A DNA stretch of 64,000 nt from Amycolatopsis thailandensis (GCF_002234405.1 NZ_NMQT01000008.1:34973-98972); one strand, 5' to 3'. Shown: positions 50,809-60,226, counted from the stretch's first letter. Notes: a model not told the origin generated them from the sequence alone. Program-made: numbers and translations.

Positions 50809-51711
50809 ATGGCGGACGCGTTCAGCCTCGAAGGGCTGGTGAAGCGCTTCGGTGACGTCCTGGCCGTCGAAGACGTCAGTGTGCGGGTCGCGCCGGGGGA
50901 GGTGGTGGCGCTGCTCGGGCCGAACGGTGCGGGCAAATCCACCACGATCGACATGCTGCTGGGCCTGACCAGGCCGGATTCGGGGCAGGTCCGGGTGGCC
51001 GGGGTCAGCGCGGCCGAGGCGATGGACCGGGGGACGGTCGGCGCGATGGCGCAGAACGGGACCCTGCTCAGGGACGCCACGGTCGCCGAACTGGTCGGCC
51101 TGTTCGCCTCGCTGCACCGGAATCCGCTGCCGACCCGCGAGGTGCTCAAGCGCGCCGGCGTCACCGAGTACGCGAACCGCCGCTGCAGGAAGCTCTCCGG
51201 CGGCGAGCAGCAGCGCGTGCGGTTCGCGCTCGCGCTGGTCGGCGATCCGGAGCTGCTGGTGCTCGACGAACCGACCGCGGCGATGGACGTCGACGGGCGG
51301 CGCCGGTTCTGGGCGTCGATGCGCGAGTACACCGAGACGGGCCGCACGGTCCTCTTCGCGACGCACTACCTCGCCGAGGCCGAGGACTACGCGGACCGCG
51401 TCGTGCTCATGCGGCACGGCCGGGTCGTCGCGGACGGACCGGTCGGCGAGGTCCGGGCCGCGGTCGCCGGCCGGGTGCTGCGCGCCCTCGTCCCGAACGC
51501 CACCGAAGCGGCCCTCGCCGCGCTGCCCGGGGTCTCGCGAGCCGTCCTGCGGGCCGGGCACGCGGAGCTGAGTTGCGCCGATTCCGACGCCGCCATCCGC
51601 GGGTTGCTGCGCGAGTTCCCGCTCGCCGCGAACATCGAGATCACCGCCGTAGGACTGGAAGAAGCCTTCATCGCGCTGACCGCCGATGAGACCGAGGGGG
51701 CCTTGAAATGA
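50809..51711 (+). CDS. ABC-2-type exporter ATPase
   Basis: The 300-residue protein has Walker A GPNGAGKST, signature LSGGEQQRVRFALAL, Walker B LLVLDEPTAAMD and switch His ATHYLAEAEDYADR, followed by a DUF4162-like C-terminus ending VGLEEAFIALTADETEGA. This is the DrrA/CcmA-like exporter type. ATG at 50809 follows GGGGGAGAG. It overlaps the permease gene (ATGA at 51708), and a membrane protein, a winged-helix regulator and dinB follow. Confidence 0.9.
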   Translation: MADAFSLEGLVKRFGDVLAVEDVSVRVAPGEVVALLGPNGAGKSTTIDMLLGLTRPDSGQVRVAGVSAAEAMDRGTVGAMAQNGTLLRDATVAELVGLFASLHRNPLPTREVLKRAGVTEYANRRCRKLSGGEQQRVRFALALVGDPELLVLDEPTAAMDVDGRRRFWASMREYTETGRTVLFATHYLAEAEDYADRVVLMRHGRVVADGPVGEVRAAVAGRVLRALVPNATEAALAALPGVSRAVLRAGHAELSCADSDAAIRGLLREFPLAANIEITAVGLEEAFIALTADETEGALK

Positions 51712-52439
51712 GCCTGAGTTACCTCGCGCTGGAGATCAAGCGCATCGTCCGCAGCCCGCAGTTCGCGCTGTTCACCATCGGTATGCCGCTGGCGATGTTC
51801 CTGTTGTTCGGCGGGATCTTCGGCGCCCAAGAGATCGCACCCGGGATCTCGACCGCGACGGTGACCATGGTGAACATGGCGGCGTACGGCGCCATGACCG
51901 CCGCGCTGTTCACCGGCACCCGTGTCGCCACCGAACGCACCGACGGCTGGCAGCGCACGCTGCGACTCACCCCGATGCGGGCGCCGGGCTATCTGATGGT
52001 CAAGGTGTCGGCGGGCCTGTTCGTGGCGCTGCCCGTGCTGCTGGTGATCTTCGCGGCGGGCATGATCCGCGGCATCCGGCTCGAAACCGGCCAGTGGCTG
52101 ACGATCTTCGGATCGCTGTGGCTCGGGGCGCTGCCCTTCGCGGTACTGGGCCTGATGATCGGCCTGTTCGGCAAGGGCGACACCGTCCAGGCCGTGACCG
52201 GCGCGCTGATGCTGCCGCTGGGCATGTTCGGCGGGCTGTGGATCCCGTTGCAGATCCTGCCCGGCTGGATGAACACCGCCGGGCACATCATGCCGACGTA
52301 CTGGCTGGGCGAGATCGGCCGCGCGCCGGTGCTCGGCGGCTCGGGGGTGCTGATCGCCGCCGGGGTGCTCGCGGCGTGGCTCGTGGTGCCCGCGCTCGTG
52401 GTGATGGCGAGGTTCCGGCTCGACACCGCGAGACTGTGA
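51708..52439 (+). CDS. ABC-2-type permease
   Basis: The 243-residue protein has six hydrophobic spans (FALFTIGMPLAMFLLFGGIFGAQEI, AAYGAMTAALFTGTRVATERTDGWQRTLRLTPM, GALMLPLGMFGGLWIPLQILPGWM). The WQRTLRLTPMRAPGYLMVK and GGLWIPLQILP segments are typical of ABC-2 membrane subunits. With the ATPase at 50809 it forms an exporter for a drug, lipid or signal. Confidence 0.85.
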   Translation: MSLSYLALEIKRIVRSPQFALFTIGMPLAMFLLFGGIFGAQEIAPGISTATVTMVNMAAYGAMTAALFTGTRVATERTDGWQRTLRLTPMRAPGYLMVKVSAGLFVALPVLLVIFAAGMIRGIRLETGQWLTIFGSLWLGALPFAVLGLMIGLFGKGDTVQAVTGALMLPLGMFGGLWIPLQILPGWMNTAGHIMPTYWLGEIGRAPVLGGSGVLIAAGVLAAWLVVPALVVMARFRLDTARL

Positions 52440-52459
52440 GCGCGTGTTAGTTTTCCGAG

Positions 52460-53086
52460 GTGGTGGAGGATGAGCACGACGACGCGCGGCCGATGACGCC
52501 CGAGGAATCGCTCGCGCTCATCGCCAGTCAAACGGAGAAGACCCGGCGCGAGATCGGGCCGAACCCGGCCGTGCTGCTCGCCGTCTGGGGTCTGGTGTGG
52601 CTGTTCGGTTTCGGGCTCATCTACGTCTCCGCTCCGCCCACCGCCCTGATGCCGATGTGGGTCGCCGCGACGATCACCGTCGCCGGGTTCGTCGGCGCCA
52701 TGGCGTACTCGGCGATCTACGGCATCCGCGCGGGCCGTGGCGTACGCGGGCCGTCCCGGCTCGTCGGGGCGATGTACGGCTGGAGCTGGATGATCGCGTT
52801 CGGCGGGCTGACGGTGGTGAACACCGCCCTGATCCGCCTCGGCCTCGACACCGACCTGATCCCGTTGCTGTGGTCCGGGACTTCGCTCATGCTGACCGGC
52901 CTGATGTACCTCGCGGGCGGAATGCTGTGGCAGAGCAAGCTTCAGTACGGCCTCGGAGTGTGGATCATCGCCTGCGGCGCGGCGAGCGTGCTGGCCGGGG
53001 GACCGCACAACTTCCTCGTGCTGAGTCTCGCGGGCGGCGGGGGCTTCCTGGTGGCGTCACTGGTGTTCCTGGTGCGGTCGCGATGA
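52460..53086 (+). CDS. Multi-span membrane protein of the ABC/regulator operon
   Basis: The 208-residue protein has an N-terminal cytoplasmic helix (MTPEESLALIASQTEKTRREIGPNP), then about six hydrophobic spans (VLLAVWGLVWLFGFGLIYVSAPP, MWVAATITVAGFVGAMAYSAIYG, GLGVWIIACGAASVLAG). I do not recognise a named family; similar proteins sit next to wHTH regulators in actinomycetes. GTG at 52460. Its stop overlaps the regulator ATG (ATGA at 53083). Confidence 0.65.
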   Translation: MVEDEHDDARPMTPEESLALIASQTEKTRREIGPNPAVLLAVWGLVWLFGFGLIYVSAPPTALMPMWVAATITVAGFVGAMAYSAIYGIRAGRGVRGPSRLVGAMYGWSWMIAFGGLTVVNTALIRLGLDTDLIPLLWSGTSLMLTGLMYLAGGMLWQSKLQYGLGVWIIACGAASVLAGGPHNFLVLSLAGGGGFLVASLVFLVRSR

Positions 53087-53406
53087 GCGAAGACGGGCTG
53101 CCGCAGCTCGATCCGGTGATCCACGCGCAGGCACGGCTGAGGGTCACCGTGGCGCTGTCGAGCCTGGGGCAGGGGGACAGCATCACTTTCCCGCGGTTGC
53201 AGCAACTGCTGGACATGACGCCCGGCAACCTGTCGACGCATCTGCGCAAACTCGAAGACGCCGGCTACGTCGAGATCACCAAGGCCTTCGAACATCGCAC
53301 ACCGGTGACGCTGGTCGAGCTGACCACCCGGGGCCGGGCCGCGTTCGAGGAGTACACGAAGGCCCTGCACCGTCTTCTCGAGGTACCGGGCGATGGGCGG
53401 GCATGA
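53083..53406 (+). CDS. Winged-helix transcriptional regulator
   Basis: The 107-residue protein has a MarR/ArsR-like winged helix: VTVALSSLGQGDSITFPRLQQLLDMTPGNLSTHLRKLEDAGYVEITKAFEHRTPVTLVELTTRGRAAFEEY. It has no effector domain. It is coupled to the membrane protein by ATGA and overlaps dinB by 14 bases, so it may control the ABC-membrane protein operon with that protein as a sensor. PadR and ArsR relatives are alternatives. Confidence 0.8.
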   Translation: MSEDGLPQLDPVIHAQARLRVTVALSSLGQGDSITFPRLQQLLDMTPGNLSTHLRKLEDAGYVEITKAFEHRTPVTLVELTTRGRAAFEEYTKALHRLLEVPGDGRA

Positions 53407-54709
53407 CCGGTGGGTCATCCACCTCGACATGGACGCGTTCTACGCCTCCTGTGAGCAGCTGACCCGGCCGACGCTGGCGCGGCGGCCCGTCCTGGTGGGA
53501 GGCGCGGGCCCGCGCGGCGTGGTCGCCGGGGCGAGCTACCAGGCACGCGAACACGGGATCAAGTCGGCGATGCCGATGTCGCAGGCGCGGCGGTTGTTGC
53601 CACCCAACGGGGTGATCCTGCCGCCGCGGTTCAAACTGTACGAACTGCTGAGCACCCAGGTGTTCGACCTCGTCGCCCAGTACGCGCCCGTGCTGGAAAG
53701 GATCTCCCTCGACGAGGCCTTCGCGGAACCGCCTTCGCTGGCCGGGGCTTCGTCGGCCGAGGTGCGGGAGTTCGGCACCCGCCTGCGGGAGCACATCCGG
53801 TCCGAGATCGGCCTGGTGGCGTCGATCGGGGCGGCGTCGGGGAAGCAGGTCGCGAAGGTCGCGTCGGATCTGGCGAAACCGGACGGGCTGCTCGTCGTCG
53901 ACCAGGGCACCGAACGCGACTTCCTCGCCCCGCTGCCGACCAGGGTGCTGTGGGGGATCGGCCCGGTGGCGGAAGGGAAGTTGCGCGCGATCGGCGTCCG
54001 GACGCTGGGGCAGCTGACCGCGCTCTCCGACGCCGACGCGGTGTCCACTTTGGGCAGTGTGGTCGGCCGGGACCTGCGGCGCCTCGCCACCGGTGTCGAC
54101 GACCGGCCGGTGTCCGACCGCGCGGAGCTCAAGCAGGTCAGCGCGGAGACGACCTTCGACCGGGACCTGATCGACCTGCCGAGCCTGCGGCGCGAGGTCC
54201 GCGACCTCGCCGTCCACGCGCACAAACGGTTGGTGAACGCGGGGAAGGTGGCCCGGACGGTGGTGGTGAAACTGCGGGACACCACGTTCAGCACGGTGAC
54301 CCGTTCGGAGACGATGGCCTCGCCCACCGACGAATTCGACCAGCTCGCCTCGATGGCGGAAAGGCTGCTGATCGACCCGACGGAGTTCGGCGGGGTCCGG
54401 CTGGCGGGCGTCGCGTTCTCCGGGCTTTCGGTGCCGCATCAGGATCCGCTGTTCACCTTGTCCGTCCCCGTTGCCGAAGCCTCGGAGACTTCGGTTTCGA
54501 AGGAACCCGCTCCGGTCGTGTTCTCGGGCTGGCGGCCCGGGAACGACGTCGTGCACGAGGAGCACGGGAGCGGCTGGGTGCAGGGCGCCGGGCACGGGCG
54601 GGTGACCGTCCGTTTCGAGACGCGGTCCAGCGGGCCCGGAGTGGCGCGAACCTTCACCCAAGAGGACCCGGCCCTGCGACGCGGCGATCCCTCCGACTGT
54701 CTTTCCTGA
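53393..54709 (+). CDS. dinB: DNA polymerase IV (Y family)
   Basis: In the 438-residue protein catalytic carboxylates are visible: HLDMDAFYASCEQ (Asp12) and RISLDEAF (Asp107, Glu108). The steric-gate region reads YASCEQLTRPTLARRPVLVGG. A helix-hairpin-helix thumb (LWGIGPVAEGKLRAIGVRTLGQL) and little finger follow. A C-terminal extension (FSGWRPGNDVVHEEHGSGWVQGAGHGRVTVRFE, about 385-425) with a tudor-like look is common in actinobacterial DinB. It performs error-prone synthesis across lesions. The start overlaps the regulator gene, which would tie its expression to that operon; a separate promoter is not seen. Confidence 0.9.
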   Translation: MGGHDRWVIHLDMDAFYASCEQLTRPTLARRPVLVGGAGPRGVVAGASYQAREHGIKSAMPMSQARRLLPPNGVILPPRFKLYELLSTQVFDLVAQYAPVLERISLDEAFAEPPSLAGASSAEVREFGTRLREHIRSEIGLVASIGAASGKQVAKVASDLAKPDGLLVVDQGTERDFLAPLPTRVLWGIGPVAEGKLRAIGVRTLGQLTALSDADAVSTLGSVVGRDLRRLATGVDDRPVSDRAELKQVSAETTFDRDLIDLPSLRREVRDLAVHAHKRLVNAGKVARTVVVKLRDTTFSTVTRSETMASPTDEFDQLASMAERLLIDPTEFGGVRLAGVAFSGLSVPHQDPLFTLSVPVAEASETSVSKEPAPVVFSGWRPGNDVVHEEHGSGWVQGAGHGRVTVRFETRSSGPGVARTFTQEDPALRRGDPSDCLS

Positions 54710-54811
54710 GGCCGCTGCGCGTTCCGCTCGTGACGCGATTCGGCTATTCTCCAAGGAGGAGCGCCGGGAAGTCTGGTCGGCATGGTGTTCGTCGACCCCG
54801 AGGGAGCTCCC

Positions 54812-55669
54812 GTGGCCACTCAGCCTTCCGTGCCGATGCTCATGGATCGGCGGCGTACATCCTTTCTGGTGGCCGCCGGCGGGATCATGCTCTTCCTTGC
54901 CGTCTTCCTCGGGCTTTGCTTCGGTCTCACCGAGAAAGGCCCCGCCGACTGGGCGGGAAGCACCGAATTCGTGGTCGACGGCATCCTGGCGGCCTCGCTG
55001 CTCACTGCCGCGATCGCGTGCGCCATCGCTCTGCGACACAGCCGCAAGATAGGCGAAGCCGCGGTCGGCACCTGGCTTCCCACGGAAACAGCCGTCGCAC
55101 GGGAGCCCGGATTCGAGGTACTGCCCCAGCGTTTTCACACCATGAGCCTCCTGGCCATCCCGTCCTTTTGTGCCTGTGCCGTGGCGTTCGGTCTCGTGGT
55201 GTGGTCCTCACTGGCGACCGGCTCACCGGGACTCGTGGTTCTCTTCGGCATTCCACTGGCCCTCGGGATCGTGGGCAGTCTGACCGCCTGGGTCGGCTGG
55301 GACAGAAGAGCCAAGTCCGTGCGGAAGACCGGCTGGTACGCCGCGAAAGTCATCGACATCGAGGTCTTCCGCGCGAACGACCTCCGCCTTCCGGCGATCT
55401 CGGTCGGCTTCGAAGACGGCAGTACGATCGGGTTCAGTTCGAGCCTGTCGACCTACGACGCCGGATATCGCGCGGGACGCCGCTGTCTCGAGGTGTGGGT
55501 CGGCGGCGAAGACGCCGCCATGGTCGTCTTGTTCGAAAACGGCCGCTTCCGGAAAGGCCTCTATCCGGTACCGGTGAAGGCCGTCGGTCCGCGTACGTTT
55601 CCGCCGATTCCGGCGCCTCCTCGTGGCCGGGCCGGCGGTCCGAGCTGGGCCATGCGAGTCGGGCGCTAG
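54812..55669 (+). CDS. Membrane protein, four spans, unknown function
   Basis: The 285-residue protein has two N-terminal spans (SFLVAAGGIMLFLAVFLGLCFGL, GILAASLLTAAIACAIAL), a second pair (MSLLAIPSFCACAVAFGLVVW, VVLFGIPLALGIVGSLTAWVG) and a C-terminal soluble beta-rich domain (DLRLPAISVGFEDGSTIGFSSSLSTYDAGYRAGRRCLEVWVGGED). The tail resembles a DUF3592-like or SH3-like domain, without certainty. GTG at 54812 is preferred because GAGGGA lies 8 bases upstream; ATG at 54782 is also open. The end overlaps the convergent FadR-type gene by 4 bases. Confidence 0.6.
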   Translation: MATQPSVPMLMDRRRTSFLVAAGGIMLFLAVFLGLCFGLTEKGPADWAGSTEFVVDGILAASLLTAAIACAIALRHSRKIGEAAVGTWLPTETAVAREPGFEVLPQRFHTMSLLAIPSFCACAVAFGLVVWSSLATGSPGLVVLFGIPLALGIVGSLTAWVGWDRRAKSVRKTGWYAAKVIDIEVFRANDLRLPAISVGFEDGSTIGFSSSLSTYDAGYRAGRRCLEVWVGGEDAAMVVLFENGRFRKGLYPVPVKAVGPRTFPPIPAPPRGRAGGPSWAMRVGR

Positions 55670-56349
55670 TGTCCGGACGGACGACACGCGTGACTGGATG
55701 GACGACACGCGTGATCGAGCGGCGGCACAACGGTTTCCAGTAGCCGCCGCGACGCCGATTCCGCCCCGTCGGCGTCCTTTCCGAGCACCATCGCCACCAC
55801 GAGCGAATGCGCCGCGAGCACGTCGTCGCCCGGGACCTCTTCGAGCGCCGCGACGACCGGGATGTGCAACTGCGCGATCAAGGGATTGCCGGACGCGCGG
55901 AGCAGCGCCGCGTGAAAGGCGCTGTCGGCTTCCTGGAAAGCGCGGAGATCGGCGGCGTCGGCCATCAGCCCGTACGTCGCGACGAGGACCGCGAGTTCGT
56001 CCGGACGACGGTGCCACGCCGCCATCCGCGCCGCCTGCGGTTCGATCGCCAGCCGCAGTTCGTACAGGTCCGCCAGATGCCGGGGGCGGTCGGGCCCGGC
56101 GACCCGCCAGGCGATGACGTCCGGGTCGATCGCGTCCCAGTGCTCCGGCGGCCGCGTCCAGGTGCCGACCCGCGGCCGCGCCGTCACCATGCCCTTGGAT
56201 TCCAGCACCCGCAACGCTTCCCGCACCACCGTGCGCGACGCGGAGAAGCGGCGGCCGAGTTCCTCCGGCACGATCGGCCGCTCGGTCCCGAGGGCGCCGG
56301 AGACGATCAGCCTGCCCAGCTCGTCGACGATCCGGGCATGCCGGGTCAT
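55666..56349 (-). CDS. FadR/GntR-family regulator of the sugar ABC operon
   Basis: The 227-residue protein has an N-terminal winged helix (IVDELGRLIVSGALGTERPIVPEELGRRFSASRTVVREALRVLESKGMVTARPRVGT) and a C-terminal FCD helical bundle with metal-ligand-type residues (LYELRLAIEPQAARMAAW, FQEADSAFHAALLRASGNPL). It is the last gene of the importer operon; ATG at 56349 overlaps the permease stop (ATGA). It probably represses the operon through the 11-bp inverted repeat upstream of the binding-protein gene, released by a sugar or sugar acid. Confidence 0.85.
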   Translation of the reverse strand: MTRHARIVDELGRLIVSGALGTERPIVPEELGRRFSASRTVVREALRVLESKGMVTARPRVGTWTRPPEHWDAIDPDVIAWRVAGPDRPRHLADLYELRLAIEPQAARMAAWHRRPDELAVLVATYGLMADAADLRAFQEADSAFHAALLRASGNPLIAQLHIPVVAALEEVPGDDVLAAHSLVVAMVLGKDADGAESASRRLLETVVPPLDHACRPSSHACRPSGH

Positions 56350-57383
56350 ACGGGCAGGCCGACCCGGCGTTCCCCGCTCCGGACCTGCTGGAGCACGACG
56401 GCGACGACGAGCAGCGAGCCGGTGGCCATGTTCTGCCAGAAGGGGTTGACGCCGAGCCCGGACATCCCGTTGTTGAGCACGCCCAGGATGATCACCGCCA
56501 GCACGGTGCTGATGATGGATCCCTTGCCGCCCTTGAGCATCGTGCCGCCGAGCGCGGCGCCGGTTACGGCCAGCAGTTCGAGCCCTTCGGAGCCGGACGT
56601 CGGCTGCCCGGATCCGGTGCGCGCGGTGATCAGCAGCCCCGCGATCGCCGCGACCACCCCGACGAGGGCGTACACGCCGATGATGTAGCGGTTGATGTTG
56701 ATCCCGGCCAGCCGCGCGGCCGTGTCGTTGCCGCCGATCGCGTAGATGTTGCGGCCGATGTCGGTGTAGCGCAACAGGAAGTGCAGGACGGCCGCGACGA
56801 GCAGGAACACCCACACCAGCGTCGGCAGCCCGGCGATGGAGCCCTTGGCCAGGAAGATGAACAGGTCGTCGGCGCCGGTGTAGCCCTGCGCCTTGCCGTC
56901 CGAGACCACCTGCGCGATGCCCTTGTACGTCGCCAGCATCGCCAGCGTCGCGACCACCGGGTTGACCCGGCCGAAGATGATGATCATGCCGTTGACCAGG
57001 CCGCACACCACGCCGACGCCGATCGCGGCGAGTGTCCCGACCGCGGAAGAGCCGGTCGAGGTGAACACCATCGCCGAAACCACCGACGCGAGCCCGGCCA
57101 TCGAGCCGACCGAGATGTCCAGCGCGCCGAGGATGATCACCAGGGTCTGCACGAGCGACAGCAGGCCCATGATGGTGATCGCGCTGCCGATCAGCAGCAG
57201 GTTGTTGGTACGGAGGAAGTTCTCGTTCAGCGAGCTCATCAGGATCACCAGCGCGATCAGGGTGAGCAGCAGGCTCGAATTCTGCACGCCGATCGCGGTC
57301 AGCACCCGCCGCACGGGGGAGACGTGCCCGGTCTCCGCCGCGGGAGCCCGTTCTTCGGATTCGGTGCGCGTGGGGGTGCTCAC
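56346..57383 (-). CDS. Sugar ABC permease (RbsC/AraH type)
   Basis: The 345-residue protein has about eight to ten spans with the BPD_transp_2 signature: GLLSLVQTLVIILGALDISVGSMAGLASV, NGMIIIFGRVNPVVATLAMLATYKGIAQVV and GGNDTAARLAGININRYIIGVYALVGVVAAIAGLL. It forms a homodimer with the RbsA-type ATPase. Its start overlaps the ATPase stop (GTGA at 57380). Confidence 0.9.
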   Translation of the reverse strand: MSTPTRTESEERAPAAETGHVSPVRRVLTAIGVQNSSLLLTLIALVILMSSLNENFLRTNNLLLIGSAITIMGLLSLVQTLVIILGALDISVGSMAGLASVVSAMVFTSTGSSAVGTLAAIGVGVVCGLVNGMIIIFGRVNPVVATLAMLATYKGIAQVVSDGKAQGYTGADDLFIFLAKGSIAGLPTLVWVFLLVAAVLHFLLRYTDIGRNIYAIGGNDTAARLAGININRYIIGVYALVGVVAAIAGLLITARTGSGQPTSGSEGLELLAVTGAALGGTMLKGGKGSIISTVLAVIILGVLNNGMSGLGVNPFWQNMATGSLLVVAVVLQQVRSGERRVGLPV

Positions 57384-58924
57384 GAGACGATCTCCAGGTC
57401 TTCTTCGACAGCGGGTTCGGTGGCGGGGATGGCCAGGGTCAGGACGGCTTCCTCGGTCGCGTCGTCGCGGCCGAGTACGCCGGCGACCCGGCCGGCGCGC
57501 AGGACGACGATCCGGTCGGCGAGGCTCAGCACCTCGGGCAGATCGGACGAGATCACCAGCAGCGCGATGCCCTCGGCCGCGAGACCGTCGATGATCCGGT
57601 AGATCTCGGCCTTCGCGCCGACGTCGACACCGCGGGTCGGCTCGTCGAGGATCAGCAGTTTCGGGCGTCGCGCGAGCCAGCGGGCGAGGACGGTCTTCTG
57701 CTGGTTGCCGCCGGAGAGCTTGCGGACCTCCTGCTCCATCGACGGCGTCCGCACCCGCAGTTCGCGCACGTACTCCTCGACGAGCTCGCGTTCCCTGGCC
57801 CGCCGCACCACCCGGAACCGGCGCAGCCGGTCCAGCACGGCGATGGAGACGTTGTCCCGTACGGACCGCTGCATCAGCAACGCGTCGGTCTTGCGTTCCT
57901 CCGGCGCGAACCCGATCCCCGCCTTGACCGCGTCGCCGGGAGTGCGGGCACGCAACGGTTTCCCGTCCAGTTCGACGGTGCCCGAGCGCACCGGCAGGTC
58001 GCCGACGATCGCGTGCGCGAGCTCCGAGCGCCCGGCGCCGACCAGACCGGCGAGGCAGACGACCTCGCCCGCGCGGACCTGAAGCGAGATGTCCGTGACG
58101 TCGTCGGTGGTGACGTGGTCGAGCCGCAGCACGACCCGGCCGGTCTCCTGGGTGACCCGTCGCTCCAAAGTGGACAGATCGCGGCCGATCATCATGCGCA
58201 CCAGCCGGTTCTCGTCGGTGGCGGCCGCGTCCTCCACCCCGATCAGCTTGCCGTCGCGCAGCACCGCCACCCGGTCCGCGAGCTGGAAGATCTCCTTCAT
58301 CCGATGCGAGACGTAGACGACCGCCACGCCGCTGTCGCGCAGCCGTCGGATCAGCGCGAACAACGCGTCGACCTCGTGTTCGGACAGCGACGACGTCGGC
58401 TCGTCGAACGCGATCACCTTCGGCGGTGTCTTCGCGGTGAGCACCCGCAGGATCTCGACCAGCTGCCGTTGCGCGGCGGACAGCCTGCTCCCGAGCGTCT
58501 CCGGCCGCAACACGCCCTCGAACCCGTACTCCCGCAACGCTTCCTGCGTCATCCGGTGCAGGGTCCGGCGGTTGACCAGCCGTCCCCGCGCGGGCAGTTC
58601 GCCGACGAAGACGTTCTCCGCCACCGAAACGTGCGGGATGATCTCCGGCTCCTGGTAGATCACCCGGATCCCGGCGGCCATCGCGGCACGCGGGCTGTCG
58701 AAGGTCACGGGACCGCCGCCGATCAGCAGATGCCCGTCGTCGGGACCGTGGTCGCCGGACAGCACCCGCAGCAGGGTGGACTTCCCGGCGCCGTTCTCGC
58801 CCATCAGCGCGAGCACCTCGCCGGGCCGGAAGTCCAGGGTGACGCCGTCGAGCGCCGTCACCCCGGAGAACCGTTTGCTGATCCCTTCGGCGGTCAGCGC
58901 CGCCGCGGGTTCGGATGTGGCCAT
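57380..58924 (-). CDS. Sugar ABC ATPase with two nucleotide-binding domains (RbsA/AraG type)
   Basis: The 514-residue protein has domain 1 with Walker A GENGAGKST, signature LSAAQRQLVEIL and Walker B VIAFDEPTSSL. Domain 2 has the degenerate loop GLVGAGRSE, signature LSGGNQQKTVLARWL and Walker B LLILDEPTRGVDVGAK. That asymmetry is standard for carbohydrate CUT2 importers. It pairs with the permease at 56346 and the binding protein at 58945. Confidence 0.92.
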   Translation of the reverse strand: MATSEPAAALTAEGISKRFSGVTALDGVTLDFRPGEVLALMGENGAGKSTLLRVLSGDHGPDDGHLLIGGGPVTFDSPRAAMAAGIRVIYQEPEIIPHVSVAENVFVGELPARGRLVNRRTLHRMTQEALREYGFEGVLRPETLGSRLSAAQRQLVEILRVLTAKTPPKVIAFDEPTSSLSEHEVDALFALIRRLRDSGVAVVYVSHRMKEIFQLADRVAVLRDGKLIGVEDAAATDENRLVRMMIGRDLSTLERRVTQETGRVVLRLDHVTTDDVTDISLQVRAGEVVCLAGLVGAGRSELAHAIVGDLPVRSGTVELDGKPLRARTPGDAVKAGIGFAPEERKTDALLMQRSVRDNVSIAVLDRLRRFRVVRRARERELVEEYVRELRVRTPSMEQEVRKLSGGNQQKTVLARWLARRPKLLILDEPTRGVDVGAKAEIYRIIDGLAAEGIALLVISSDLPEVLSLADRIVVLRAGRVAGVLGRDDATEEAVLTLAIPATEPAVEEDLEIVS

Positions 58925-58944
58925 GGAAACGCCTCCACGCGGGA

Positions 58945-59970
58945 TCAGATGCAGTTGACGCCGGCCTGCTTGTAGTTGTCCTTGGTGACGATCTGGGTCT
59001 TCGCGATCGTCTCCGGGGGCAGCTCCTTGGAGTTCTTCACCTTGTCCACGAGCAGTTGGATCGCGGTGCGGCCGACCTCGGCACCGGAGATGAACAGCGC
59101 CGACTTGTTGCCGGTGTCCTTGCCCGCGGCCCAGTCCTTGCAGGTCAGGTACGCGCCGAGGCCGACGCCGATGATGTCGTTCGCGGCGACGCCCGAGTTC
59201 GCCAGCGCGGTCACCGCACCGGTCTCGTTCTCGTCGTTGCAGCCCCAGACCACCCAGTGCTTGACGCCCGGGTTCGAGCCGATCACCGCGCCGGTGCGGT
59301 TCTGCGCGTCGACCGGGGTGTTGTCGGTGCCGACCTCGATCACCGGGACCTGGGCACCCGCGTCCTTATCGAACGCGGCCTTCGCCGCCGAGACGCGGTC
59401 CGAGCACACGGTCAGGTCCTGCTTGTAGGCACTGATGATCTTGGTGTCGGCCGCGGTCCAGCCGGCCGCCTTGAACAGCTTCGCGGCCTCCTTGCCGACC
59501 GAGTCGCCCATCTGTGAGCCGTTGAAGCCCACGAACGGCGACTTCGCGCCGCCGCCGTCCTTGATCACGTCGTCGGAGGCGATGATCGGGATGCCCGCGC
59601 TCTTGGCCTTGTCGAGCACCTGCGGGCCGATGGCCTGGTCCGGGACGACGATCGCGATGCCGTTGGCGCCCTGGGCGAGCGCGGCGTCGAGTTCGGTGAT
59701 CGCCTTGTTGGCGTCCTGCCCGAGGTTGACGACCTTGAGCTCGACGCCCAGTTCCTTCGCCTTCTCCTGCGCGCCCTGCGCTTGCTCGACGAAGTACTGC
59801 TGGTCGCCCTGTTTCTGCAGGTAGAAGAGGGTGACCTTGCCGCTCGCGGGGGCCTGTTGCTGCGGCGCGGCGGTCTCCTTCCCGGAGGAGCAGCCGGTCA
59901 ACACGACACCGACAATCAAACAAGAAACAACAATGCGCCAGGGCAGGGATCTGTGCGAAGCTGTGGACAT
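58945..59970 (-). CDS. Sugar-binding lipoprotein, AraF-like
   Basis: The 341-residue protein has a lipoprotein signal (IVVSCLIVGVVLTGCSSG, lipid Cys near 27) and a type I periplasmic-binding fold (VTLFYLQKQGDQQYFVEQAQGAQEKAKELGVELKVV). The C-terminal half is close to arabinose-binding AraF: NPGVKHWVVWGCNDENETGAVTALANSGVAANDIIGVGLGAY and the end VTKDNYKQAG. L-arabinose or a similar pentose or furanose is the best guess. It is the first gene of the operon, directly downstream of the FadR-type operator. Confidence 0.85.
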   Translation of the reverse strand: MSTASHRSLPWRIVVSCLIVGVVLTGCSSGKETAAPQQQAPASGKVTLFYLQKQGDQQYFVEQAQGAQEKAKELGVELKVVNLGQDANKAITELDAALAQGANGIAIVVPDQAIGPQVLDKAKSAGIPIIASDDVIKDGGGAKSPFVGFNGSQMGDSVGKEAAKLFKAAGWTAADTKIISAYKQDLTVCSDRVSAAKAAFDKDAGAQVPVIEVGTDNTPVDAQNRTGAVIGSNPGVKHWVVWGCNDENETGAVTALANSGVAANDIIGVGLGAYLTCKDWAAGKDTGNKSALFISGAEVGRTAIQLLVDKVKNSKELPPETIAKTQIVTKDNYKQAGVNCI

Positions 59971-59990
59971 CGGATGCTCCCAGGACGAAG

Positions 59991-60027
59991 CGGAAGAGTG
60001 TGACTCGTATTACTAAACACTCTTCCG
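59991..60027. promoter_or_regulatory. Operator of the sugar ABC operon
   Basis: CGGAAGAGTGT (59991-60001) and ACACTCTTCCG (60017-60027) are exact reverse complements 15 bases apart, 21 bases upstream of the binding-protein start. Likely site for the FadR-type regulator encoded at 55666. Confidence 0.75.
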
Positions 60028-60226
60028 GGTGACGTCAAGGCGCGATTGAGTCACGGAAGACGGCTGTGGTCGTACAAATCCCACGTGAGAAGCCGGGTAT
60101 CTCGACGAGTAGTCACGACGAACTTGTCCGATGTCTGTCCGATCGTTCTTGTTGACTTTGGTTGAGTGTCGTACCCATTCGGCGTAAGGCAGGATGAATG
60201 GGACAGTCACCCGATCGAGGGAATCC

